Shown here piece after piece: positions 48,938 through 60,900 of a stretch of DNA of 64,000 nt (the first letter of the stretch is position 1; each line of letters begins with the position of its first letter). Origin of the DNA: Pelecanus crispus (taxonomy: Eukaryota > Chordata > Aves > Pelecaniformes > Pelecanidae); NCBI RefSeq assembly GCF_030463565.1, contig NC_134646.1, positions 61,707,710 through 61,771,709 of the forward strand, written 5' to 3'. A program made the position numbers and the translations under genes. Below the pieces are notes generated by a model. That model worked only from the letters and a program-made list of their open reading frames with translations, did not search any database and was not told the DNA's origin.

Positions 48938-51900
48938 GTGGGTCGCTGCGGGCTCGGTCCTTCGCTGCGGGTCGCGGCTCCGTCGGAGGGGAAGCTTCAA
49001 GCCGGGACCCCCTCGCTCCCCCGAGCCTCTCCGCGGCCTTCCGCCGCCTGCGACCTCGGCGGGGGGTGCGAGCCGCCGGGCCCTGCCGGCCTCTCCCGCC
49101 GCTCGGGTGCCCCGTCTGCCCCGCTGCTTCCACCGCGGGCGACCGCCGCCGGGCCGAGGCGGGCAACTCGGGGGTGCCCTGCGCCGCGGCCCGCAGGAGC
49201 GTGGCGGGGGGGGCGCGTCCCGCCTCCGCCCTGCCCCTGGGCCGAGCGGGGGGCGAGCAGGGAGGCGGTGGAGGCCCCCGTCGCGGCGGCCGCGGGTTGT
49301 CCCGCCTGTCAGCCGGGCGGGCCCCGGCGGCGCGCAGGGCGCTTGGGCGGCAGCGGGGCTCCGGGTGCCGCTCGGGCGGGCTGGGAGAGCCGGTGCTGTC
49401 CGTGTTCAGCGTTGTCGGCGATAAAACGGCTCTTCACGTCGCGACAGTCCCCGCCCCGGACTGTTAATTTAGGCTTGCGGAAAAAAAAAAAAAAAAAGGA
49501 AGAAGAACCCCTACCGAACTATACACAAACTCGAGTCTGGCAACTCCCCCGTAGCCGATTTCACTTTAAGCTGGAATCGGATGGCTCACGAGGTAGAAAC
49601 GCATCAAAGAATTGCTTCTACTTCACTGTCTGTTTATTGTGAGATTAAACTTGGCTTAGCGTTTTTCCATTCTGGAAATTCAGTTGACTGTAACCCTCGA
49701 GATATCCGAGGAACGCTCGCACACATACAGGCGCCCGAGGAAGTTAGTTTTAAATTAAACTTTCTTTGTTTATATCTAAGCCCAATTGTTATGGTACTAC
49801 TAATCTCACAGTGAAACTGATTTTGTCGCCTGTGTAGTCTAAAGTGCTTTTTTGTGTGTTGTCTATGCCTCTCAAACATTTGTGTTTAAACTGATGCTCA
49901 TTTTTACCTGGCGTGATACTCAACTTGATCAGCGTTATTACCTTTGGGTGGTATGATATTGATAAGAGTGTGCCTGCTTGTTTGAGAGTAAACTTTAAAC
50001 TTAGCAGAAATGGTTAACATGGGCATACCATTAGCATAAAAACTAAGCAATGTTTCTAGTCTTTCTAGACTTACTTTTGTACATCTGTAACTATTACTTG
50101 GTGCAGGCCAGCTTGGTCAGAAAGGATTGCGATATCTGCCATGTGCTGTTTGTTTTCTGATAGCAAGAGGAACGGAAGGCTTGTCATCCAGTCCATCTCT
50201 CTCAGGAGAGCGGAAAGAAATAAGTACCGCTAGGCACAACTGGGGACAGTAAAATGATGCTAAAGATACTAGCATTATCAGACCTTTTTTTCCTCAGCTA
50301 ACTGAGTTCGCTGAAAGAGTTTAAGCATTTTGAATTTCCAGTTTGGGTTGACTGGCAGGTAGTGTTCTCCGAGGCCCTAATTCTTTCTTTTTTTTTTCCA
50401 GGTTTGTATGCAGAGGTAGGAGGAGGAGAGGAATTGTGGATTTATCTTCTCTTCTTGATCATGACCATATTTTTTTTTTCCCCTCTTCTCAGTTGCTTTA
50501 GTGTAAAATATTTTTTAACAGATAAAAAATTAATTTGCTCTCTGATGGTTGTTACTTTGGCATATTACTGCATGTTTCCACATGTTGAAGTTACTATACA
50601 GTTTACCTACTACTGGCATCTTGAAGAGAATGTAAAGAGATGTTTTAGTAAACCAAAGGAAGCGTGTACATAGGCTTGTACTGACTTTTTACAAGTGTTT
50701 ATACTCAGGATTTCTTTATTTAGCTTGAAGGCAGTTATGCTGGAGGACTGTTAGTATGCCATGTGCATTGGTAGGATTTAATAATTATAGCAGTAATTTA
50801 GTCTGGTGTATCTAGATGAATAGGATTGTACTTATAAAAGCTAGAAGTTGGCAAGTCTAGCAGGAAATGCGAAAGCTATGAAAGAATTTTCTCCTTCCTC
50901 TGTATTTGCCAAATGCTTTCTGTCAGTTTATCTGCTGATCTTCACACAGGAGACAAACTGGTTTTGGTTAAAATTGAGTTTTGAGTCATCTAAATTAGTG
51001 CGGATGTTAGTTTGCATAAATGCATTGATATGATGTGTTTGGTAGCATTGATTTAATGCTGCTCGCTAGGTGCTGCTTGCACTTGTAAATTTACCTGTGA
51101 TATGGAAAACTTCTAAATATCTGGTGTGTCCAGAAATTACTTTTTTTTTTTTTTTTTAAAACAGCCGAACTGGTCAAGTGTGCTTTATTAAATGCATGTG
51201 GTAGCTGCATGCAGTGTGTATTTTGTTTGAAAACTGAAATTTGAGGAAAAACTTTCCAACAGAAATGCAAATGCAAAGCACCAGTACTATGTTTTTTTGC
51301 AGTAGGAGCTGTGTGCTGTTCCAGTAATGACCTGAGCAATTACACCAAAACACTGCAGTTTTAACGCTGGTAAACAGTCAAACATGAGCTTTTTGTCTCT
51401 GTATGTGTTTCTGCAGCATTATCAACTGCATTTTGTGTCACGCACAGGGAATGGGCTGAGTCTCTGTTAGTGCCCTTTATATTGTAACTTTTCCCTTTCT
51501 CAACAGGACAAAACTGCTCTAGATACTCTTCTCTTCACTGTTTTTCTCATTGAATTCTTAATAATGTCAGATGCCTTCATGGTGTGATTGTTTGGACTGA
51601 CTGGGTGATGACTGCCAAGATGATTTATTAGGTTTGGTCTTCCTTTTTTGGTTCCTAACAAGCTCTGTCTGGGAGTGTAGAAATTGTAATGGTTTTAAAT
51701 TGTTGAGGGTTGTGTGGATTATACAGTAATGCTTGTTTGCTGTTAATAGGACCTGTCCTTACATAGGATGGATCCCCTCTCTGAGTCCCCACCCCCAGGC
51801 TTCCAGGGAAGCCTGCCTAATGCAGACAATTTACTGAAAGTGTTGGTAGGGCATGTAATTCAGAAATAAATAAGGATTAAGAAATAACTCATCAGGGTGG

Positions 51901-54900
51901 AGATTTATCTCCCAGAGTTTAGAGTAGAAAGCTCGCTTTCCAGACCTACCGCAAAATTTGCCTACAATCACAATTTTTGTGGTGACTTCAGTGAGCCAAA
52001 GACTCAGTCTCTAATTTAAGGACTGTTGGCAGGCTCCAGCTTGAGGTACGATGAAAAACTTGCAGTTTTATGGTTTTCAATAGAGTGCTGGGTGGTAAGG
52101 GTGCTGTTGGGTATTATGTTCAGGTAGGTCATCCATGAGGCTTGCTGCATGCATCTTGCTGTTAGTGTTCTCAAAGGAGGTGCAGTTAGAACGAGCTTTA
52201 AAGAAACGCGTTGATCCTTCTGCTCACTTTTTTGAAATACTGCTTTTGACAAATCTAATGAAGGTCTTGAGGTCTGTTCTTAACAGCAAACCTTAAACAA
52301 CCTTGCTTAACCTCTACGGCAATTGGCAGTACTGTTACTGGTTGTCATTATGTTCTTTCATCGTGTGGCTTCCTTTATCTCATCAGACTTCCTGCTTATT
52401 TCACTTCTGGTTGTAGGTTCTGATTACTACAAGGAAGCTAGAAGTTAAGCAGAATTCACAAACTTGTTGAAAGTTCCTCTTTGACAATAGGTGTTTTTCC
52501 TTTGTTACTCAGTTTATGCATATTCCCTAAAGGACAATTGCCCTGAACAATAGATGAAGCAAATGGTAGGCAATAGGTTTTCTTCACTTCAGAGTTTTTT
52601 CCTCTAGAAAATAAATCTTTTCTTTAACCTGTTCTTTGCTGCCTTTTATAGTTTGCCTAGTCTCTTCTGTAGCTACCACCTTACTAGTAAGGCAGAGAAG
52701 CCCAAACATTTCCTAAATATCTTTGTGAGCAGTGATATATTTTGACTTGTGATTGAAATTGCTTGTTATTTCATCTGCTTAGTTATGCAAAGGTAATTTG
52801 ACTGTAGTGTCCAGAGTAGATAAATACTATTTAAATCAGAGAACTCTTAAAAAAGTATATTTAATTTGAAGTCACAGCAAACTGTTCTGGCTAAATTTAC
52901 TCTCATTAAAATAACTAAAAACCTGTATTAAATCAGTACATAATTACTGAGTTCTAAACAAATCACTGCTAAGCACTTGAATTAAGAATCTAAAAAAATG
53001 AAATTAGGCGTTGATAACAGAAACCTCTACAGCAGCTCTAGTAGAATGCTTTGTATGTAAATAAGTTGAATGTACTGAATGAAAGTAAATAGCTGATTTA
53101 GAGTTTCTTTCTTTTTAGAAAATATCCACCACTTCTGAAATGCCAAGGAACATAAGCTGGCCACTTTTGGCATTTAATTAATTTCACTAAAACTCCGTTA
53201 CCTTAGTAAGTTTTTAAAAAGAAAGATAGTTTTCTTAAATTTTTGAGTGAGGTATTTAGCATGTACTTAGGAAATTGAGCTAATAACCAAGCTTTTGTGT
53301 TTTTATGCCTGAATTTAAGTGTGTAATTTAAAGTTTTACTTTAAATGATACTTAAAATGAATGCTTTAAATCAAAGCGTACATCCGTCCACCTTAGATGT
53401 CTGGCCTGGAGGTAGGAAGTGTCATTCTAGTTTAATACGGTTCAAAATATACTTCCCCTAGAGCCAGGAGAGGATGAAGCACTAGGTATGGTCATCAGGT
53501 GCCTTCTCCTTGCAGGGTGAACTGAGGTCACGGCTGCCGGACCATTCCTCCTTGCGGCATTGCCAGCTTAAGCACTCCTTTGATTATGCCCTGTAAACGG
53601 TGTGTAGGTCCACATGGTGAATTGATGCAGGTATGAAAGAAAGAAAAAAACCAAAAAAAACCCCCAAACCACCCAAGCAAACCATATTCTGTCTAAATTA
53701 TTTTGAACCTTAAGTGATTGCTCTTTCTTCCACAGATGGGTGAACTGGTACATTAATGGTGAAGAGGGGGAGAAATGCATAAGTTGATGTTGCTACTGAG
53801 ACTTCTAACTGTGCTTAGCTGAGATGTTTGAGCAGATCATATGCCATATCTGAATATTTCATTTGTCTTGTACTTAAATAGGTTGTACATTGACTGTATT
53901 TAATTTCTTTAAATATTAGTTAACATTAAGGTCAACAATAATTTGTTTCTGTATACTGTGAGATTGATAGCTACATTTCATTTTTGTGCCTGAAAGCAGG
54001 AAGTATGATCATGTAACTCCTTGAACTTTATGGAGAAGATGATAGTGAATATGTATGTACTTATTTTTAGCAGGTAGATTGCTAGAACAATCAAATTAAT
54101 AAAACATAAACAAAGTTCTTTAAAAGGCATGCCATAAGAAATAAATGGCATGGGTGTAATGGGCAAAATCCAGAGTAACCAAATAGGATTCTTTATCAGT
54201 AGAGCAGGGAGAAGATTACATCATTGTTTATGGGCAACTTTCTGTAAATTAAACAACACAAAAACAACCGGAATGTGCTTGAAGTAATCAGCTTGATGCA
54301 GATTATGCTTAGGTTTAGTATAGGAGATCTAGAAAAAATAAATATAATGCATTATTTTAATGATGAGTTTATATTGCTTATATAACAACTAAATGGGTTT
54401 GATCTTTGTTACAAAAAGGATTTATTTTTCAAGAATCTGAGTTCTTTCAGCAATATTAAATATTTCTAGAGATTTCTCATGCGCTTTATGAAAAGTTTGA
54501 GAATTGTCTACTTATATCCATACTAAAGGGAAAGCTTTGAGATAACTGGGTCTCATACTGGGGAGATCCTAGTGATCATGCCAAGTATGAAATCTTTTCA
54601 ACTCTATGCAGCTAAAAGCAAGGAAAGAGTCATTCTGTAACTCAGTGCAAGCAGAATCTGATGTTGTGGTAGCAGATACTAAAGGAGGAATTGTTCTGAC
54701 CCTCCATTTGCAGTGAGAAAGAAAATAGGTGTGGAGGGCAAGCTATTACCTTTGCAGGATCTTTAGTCATGCTTGGTAGATAGTTGTCTAGCTACAGTTG
54801 TTAGTCCTGCTTTTTTGACATTGGAATGAAGTGAGATGACCTCTCTAAGGTGCTCCCATCTCTCTTTTCTGTGAATTTATAAAACCTTAAGGGGAAAGCA

Positions 54901-57900
54901 AGTTTGTTACAGAGCAGTACCTTTGCTTACATGGTCCACTCCAGCTTCATTCTTATCACAGCCTTCAAGACATTGTAGTCTTGGAATACTTTTGTGGTCA
55001 AACATTATTTTACTAATATGGAGGGAATACAGTGTTTAGCTAGAATGCTAATAGATATGTCTGGTCCATGTAAAAATTGCAATTTAATGAAGGATGAAAT
55101 ATTTTTTCATTAACATGCTAACCTTGTTCCTCCTCTATTCTGTTTCCTAAAAATGCTGTAAAATTTTCTTGAGCCGTTGCTGAGATGGAAGAACACTATC
55201 TTTCTGTCAGAGTAGTAATGATTAGAACCAGTGTAAAATACTTGTCTGAGGTTGACTGTTCTTATGTGTTACTTTTTAGGTAAGGATCAAGTAAGGGCAG
55301 ACAATATTCAAGTTCAATACCTAACATGTTCATTTTTAAGCGAACAAGAGTACATGGGGTCTGAATTAGTAGCATGAATGCAATCTGTGATCTACAGCTT
55401 AAGCATCACTTTAAACATGCTGAATATTGCTCAGATCTTTTTATTTAGATCACATCTTCAAGTAATTTTGATATGTAGACTGGTATACAGTGACCGGTAT
55501 ATAAAAATGCCAGGACAGGAAAACACCGAAGCAAATTAATTTCTATATGAGTTGACTTGAGTCAGGGAACATTGCTATGGCCTGAACGTGTCATTAAAAA
55601 CCATTGTGAAGCAACATCATACATCATGAGAAAGAGACTATCAACAGTCTGTTAGTAAGCATAATATGCCTCTGGGGAAGAGGAATAGGGAACATACAAT
55701 GAATGATGTAGCTATGACTTGGGACATAAAATATATTGCTCATTAGCTAGGCAAGCCTTGTTTTTGCATTATGTTGTAACTGCTGAGGTTTTTAAGGACA
55801 GACTTGGTATGTGTAGGGTGTTTGATAATGAAAGCTGAGTGCTTTGCTCTGCTTATAAGGTTACACAATGCCAAGTGTTTGATCCAGCTAATTAATGTCT
55901 TCTGGGATACTTTTGTTTTGCTTTTGGTGAATTTTTACATCTCATCATAAAACAAATGGCATCAAGCAGTTTATGGACTTTGTGTAAATTACGTATTTAT
56001 ATAGAAATACTATTGATTTAATGTTTTACTAGTAATAAGCAAAATAACTTGCAAAGTTGTTTGTATCTTGCTTAATTTTAATGGGACAATTAGATTTTTG
56101 TGTCTAAGGACTACTGAAGAAAAATCACATAGCTATATCTATATAGGCTGGTATGTTGGAGTATCTATGTTTGTTAATGCCTTTTAAATGGAAAAAAACC
56201 CCTTTAAAGTATGTTTTCCTGCCTAGTTCAAAAGCTCTCATTCCAATTAGTGGACTAATCTATGCTACAAGGTATTCAGTTGATAAATTATGTGCTTTCC
56301 AACATCCTTCGTTCAGGGGAAAGAAGTGCCAGTACAGGCACAGTTCTGGCTTTTTTTTTTTTTAATTTTCTTTTAACTTGTGTAGGTTGCATTTATCCTT
56401 TTGAGAATTTGTCTAGATTTTCATCACCTTTTGACTGCAGATTAGATTGTAGCTGATAAGGTTTTCTCATTGGTGTTTCAGGTGGCAGTCTATGAGCAGA
56501 AGTACTAAACTAAATCATGAAATGGATTATGTAGGTAGAAAAAGAAACAGAAAACAAAGTCAAACAATGGTTCTTACCATGCAAGCATTTACATGTGATA
56601 TATATTAGGTAGACTGGGAATATCAACCTCAGTAGTTTCTGATGGTTTGCTTTTTTGGAGGGTGGGGATGGTATTTAGTGATTGCTCAGCAATGATCTGT
56701 CCTGAAAATGCGATGTAGATATGTCACTGGAGTTGCTTGTGAACTTGAGATTGGCTCAGGTTTATATAGAAATTTTTCTTGTTTGCTGTGAACATTTAAT
56801 AGTATTTGGGATCCATTTTCCCATTTCCTTTGTGTAATTGTTTTCTTCTGTTGATTGTATGCAGCTTTGTGAATCAGCTTTGTATTTTAAATTGTATGTA
56901 TGTTTTCAGTGGCTGTGTCAAGCTGACGGGGTTTCAAGTTGATGATTTAAAAATAATTATGTAGGACTAATACTTTTTTTTTTTTTTCCTGTGTAATCCT
57001 CCTGCCCTTAGTTTTGGAGCATACTCTGAGACTATGGCTCCATGTTACTGCAATTACTTTAGGAAAGCTTGTTCTAGGTGAATACATCCATCCTTGCTGA
57101 TGGTTGCTTATTCTCCCACTTCAGCTTCCTTGGTCTCTTGATTGTCTTGATAGAGCAGTTTGCCAAACCACAGGTTTCTGATTCAGTAAAATGCTTAAAA
57201 ACTGAAGACTTTTTGAAGCATTTTTTTCTTAAACCCTGGTCATCTTGGTAATCCAGTTTAAAACTGTTTTCAGGGCTACAATCTGTCAGGAGCACAGCCA
57301 GTGCGGTAGCAGAGGACTGAAGGGGAAGGGATTTCTTAAAGACACTTTGCATCTGGAGAAATTGTAATGAACCACAACTTGCAGAGTCTGAAGCATGGGC
57401 CTTTAGCCATGCAATAAGGCCCACTTGCTCTCTAGGTTTGATGTGGGAATTACTTACCATGGTTATGGAGAAAATACTAAGAAATGTTATTTGTTTGGGC
57501 AATTCGTGCCACTCTTGCCACAAAGAGAGGTAGAAAACCTCAAAAGTCGAGTCGGATTCATTTCAAAGCCCTTCCACCCATTACCTTGACTAGTAAGTGG
57601 CTGTTGATTTCTTAGAAATAGTGTAGTAGGTCTTTCCCATCCATTCTTAAAATGGATTATGTGCAGCAAAATCCAAAGCATCTGTCTGTCTTTGTCTTAC
57701 GAACATGAAGGGAACATGAAGGGTGCTTATTTATTAATAGCCTTCTGAGCTTGTGATGTATACTGTTTAAGCCGGATTTCTTGGATTCTGAGAAATTATA
57801 GTCATCAAAATAATAATTCTGTGGTGTGATCGTTTTTTTTTTTTTTGCCTGGGAAGTAGATTAAGCTACTTTCTGTGATTAAGTGGGGGACTTTGTGGCT

Positions 57901-60900
57901 GTTGCTATGTGATGATTTAGCAACAATTTAAAAAAATTATAACTTTTATTTTGGTATATTGAAACATGACTTATAAATTCTTAGAAAGCAAATAAACTAT
58001 ATGTAAGATCGACTTTCTCAATTATATGATTGTGTCCATTACCCTTTCCTGTCTTTTTTTTCCTTGGTAGTATAAAACAATTGCAGCCTGAAAGTGTTAA
58101 ATTGTATATATTGTTCAATTGTCCTACTCGGGCATAAGTTAAAGCTACCAAAGGTTATTTATCTAGTAAATTCTGCATACAATTATCTGTAGGATTGCTG
58201 GCCTCTCTTAAAAGTGGATAGTTTTCTCTTTTGGTTCTGGGAGCAAGCTAGGCCATCTGGCTTTGTCTAAAGCAAACATCCTGAGATTTTGTTTTAACAT
58301 TTAGCCTCATGAGCTGTTCAGCTGTTTGTATTTCTTTCTATTTTTCTGCATTTCTACTATTGTCTAGAAAATTAGTTTAGAGAAATGCTTACTATGTCTT
58401 TTTTTCTTTTTGCTAATTGGTGTTTTACCAATTGTTATTTCAAAGAAGTTCCACTGTTTTTTCACTTTGAGCAAGTCTTGTGTATTACTAGTGAACTGAC
58501 AATTCAAGACTGTCCTGAAAAATTCAGAAATACTTTAAAAATAAAAGGTTTAGTGTTTTGATATAAAGAAAACTAAGTTAAATACCTCCTAGAGTTTTAA
58601 AAATATTTTCTTAGTTATCTGTCACCTTACTGGTATTTTTCAAATACAACTTAGTTATACAGCCAATGCAGTAGAGGTGTTTGTGGAATAATGGTCTTCC
58701 GGCAATTTTCTGGGTGCTTCCATTGTTGGGTTTTTTGGGGTTTTGTTTTTTTAAAGGGAAGGATTTGATTGTTCTAGACTTTTCTGTTGTGAAAGGGTCG
58801 CTACCATGTAAATGTTTTTCTGATGAGTCTTCACTCCTTCAACCAGTTTGATTAATGGAACGATTCTGAATTGCCTCGTCTATTTTAATACAAGTAGATG
58901 GGAAATATCTTGAAACAGTGTTAGACTTTTTTTATTGGTCTTTTGTTGTCATTCTTTCCTACTCTTAAAGATTGTTTTCAGCTGAAGTGGAGGAGAAGAA
59001 TAGAGGGTAGAAATGCAGGAATATTCTTGCATGTTGGAAGAGTAATATTTAAATCTTTATTATATGGGGTGGGGAGTGTGTATAAACTCTAGAAGCTCAG
59101 AAGGAATTTTGAGTATGCAAATGTGTGTTTTTTGATTTAGCTGAACAGTTGAACTTGTATACTTCTATATTTGATATATGAGAAGGTACTGAGTTTTTAA
59201 TTTATCTGTGTATGTTGGCCATAAAAGTGAGCAAATATTGGAACAGGTTGCCCAGAAACATTATGGAATGTCCATCCTTCAGATGGAGCTTACTTGAGCA
59301 ACCTGATCTCATCAGAGCCTCTTTTAGCAGTGCTTGGACTAATGAAGTTCAGAGGTCCCTTCTGATGTAAATATTCTATACTTTTGGTAGTTCAAAAGCC
59401 TCATGTGTAACATGGAATATACATCTGTTAAATTTGGAACTTAATTGAAACAAAAATGCTTAATTGTGGGTATACAGTTAGTGTGTGCCTATGCTGCAAC
59501 TTAAATTCTTTGCCAACAAAAACAAATCCTTTTTCCTATCCTGTTTCAAGTTTAAATAAAAAATGGTATCCAAATCCTAAACAAGTGCAGAATGAGCCCA
59601 CCTTATGCTGATGAGTAGAGGATAAATGTTCTTTCTTGCATGCTGTGAAATCCCACTGTTAAGAAAAAATCAAGGCTTTTTCTCTCACACCTGATACTTT
59701 TTGTTTGCAAGGGGCAGTACTAAATCCTGTACTTGCTGTCGTATAAGGGAAGGATCCATGTTGTTTTAGCAATTTTGCATGAACTTAGGACCAGAGGAAT
59801 GGTATGGCCTTATCCTTACTGATGGGAACAAAGAGCAATGGTGGTGGTGTTCTGTGAAATATGCGAGCCCTCTTGTTGAGAGTACAAGTCTATCAGGCTA
59901 GGATATTGTTTGTTCTTCATGGTTACACTGAAGAAATATCATGTGGGGTTTTTGTATGTTAGAAGTTTTGTAATCGTTTTACGAAGAGGGACTATCTACT
60001 GTTACGGGTGTGAGTTCTCAGCCTGTAGAGTGTATGTTACCCATTCTAGTCATCACAGAAGGTACATCACATTGATGCTATGGGGATTTGGTCATGCTTG
60101 TGATTTACAGTGCATAGTAATAACTGTGTTTATTCATTTATGTAGGTAATGGAGAGTTTGTCCAGGTTTTGTCAAGCTATGGCTTACAGACAACTACTTC
60201 ATCAACTAAAACTGATGGCAAGGCTGAACACCTAGAGTATATTGCCTTTGCATTGGTTCCCGTTTTCTTCATCATGGGTCTCTTGGGGATCCTCATCTGT
60301 CATGTCCTTAAGAAAAAAGGATATCGTTGTACAACAGAGGCTGAACAAGTAGAAGAAGAAAAACTTGATGAAAAAATAGGTAATCAACAAGTCTAATAAA
60401 CAACTTCCTATTTCTGTACATTGCAACTACTATGGAATAATTCATTGTAAGACTTCTGTCATTTCTCTGTCTATATTTGACATCAAAACAATATTAAGAA
60501 AAATATTTTTTTAGCATTATATGTCTGTTGGGTTTTGATCTTTGCCAGTCAAAACTGGCAATTTCCCATGCAAATCCTCTAACATCAATTAAGATCTTAC
60601 AGAGGGATCGAAGTATCCAGTATGTTTGTTTGCAGCTATACACTGCAATTGGAATCACCAGATTACTTTTCTGCATTCCACATGCTGTTAGCCACAAAGT
60701 ATTATTACACATAATTTTATCTGAGGAGTGACAAAAAGCTGCTCTTTAAAGCCTAAAACCTTAGTTTTATGTTTAGCAATCTTAATTTGTTCCTGTTGTG
60801 CTGTCACTCTCATCTCCCCTCTCATTATAAAACTGAGCCTTTGGACTGGCTGTCTGTGTTCCGTTTTATGTAATCTGTGCTGCTTATAATTGTTTCTTAG

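Larger units (their letters stand above)
48000..49450 (+). promoter_or_regulatory. CpG-island promoter region, probably of RELL1
   Basis: High GC with dense CpG, strongest at 48600-49430, including GGGCC/GGGCT repeats at 48761-48800 and several GC-box-like motifs. It lies 11 kb upstream of the clear RELL1 exons on the same strand, and no other gene nearby needs it. Long open frames in all six readings here are a by-product of GC richness. Confidence 0.75.
49451..60145 (+). other. Probable RELL1 intron 1
   Basis: About 10.7 kb, AT-rich, with no exon of another gene recognised. Contains an A-rich run at about 49481-49498, T runs at about 51141-51157 and 57834-57846, a possible decayed CR1 end at 54740-54880 and an old CR1 fragment at 59240-59385. 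Calling it an intron assumes that transcription starts in the CpG island. Confidence 0.65.

Noticed and set aside
48339-49642. Several long plus- and minus-strand ORFs (up to 361 codons)
   Set aside because: Arg/Pro/Gly/Ala-rich readings in all frames of a CpG island, where stop codons are rare. No domain is visible.
49638-49809. 10-bp inverted repeat (TGTGAGATTA at 49638, its complement at 49800) as terminal repeats of a small DNA transposon
   Set aside because: The arms are short, there is no target-site duplication, and the interior resembles no known element. Chance is adequate.
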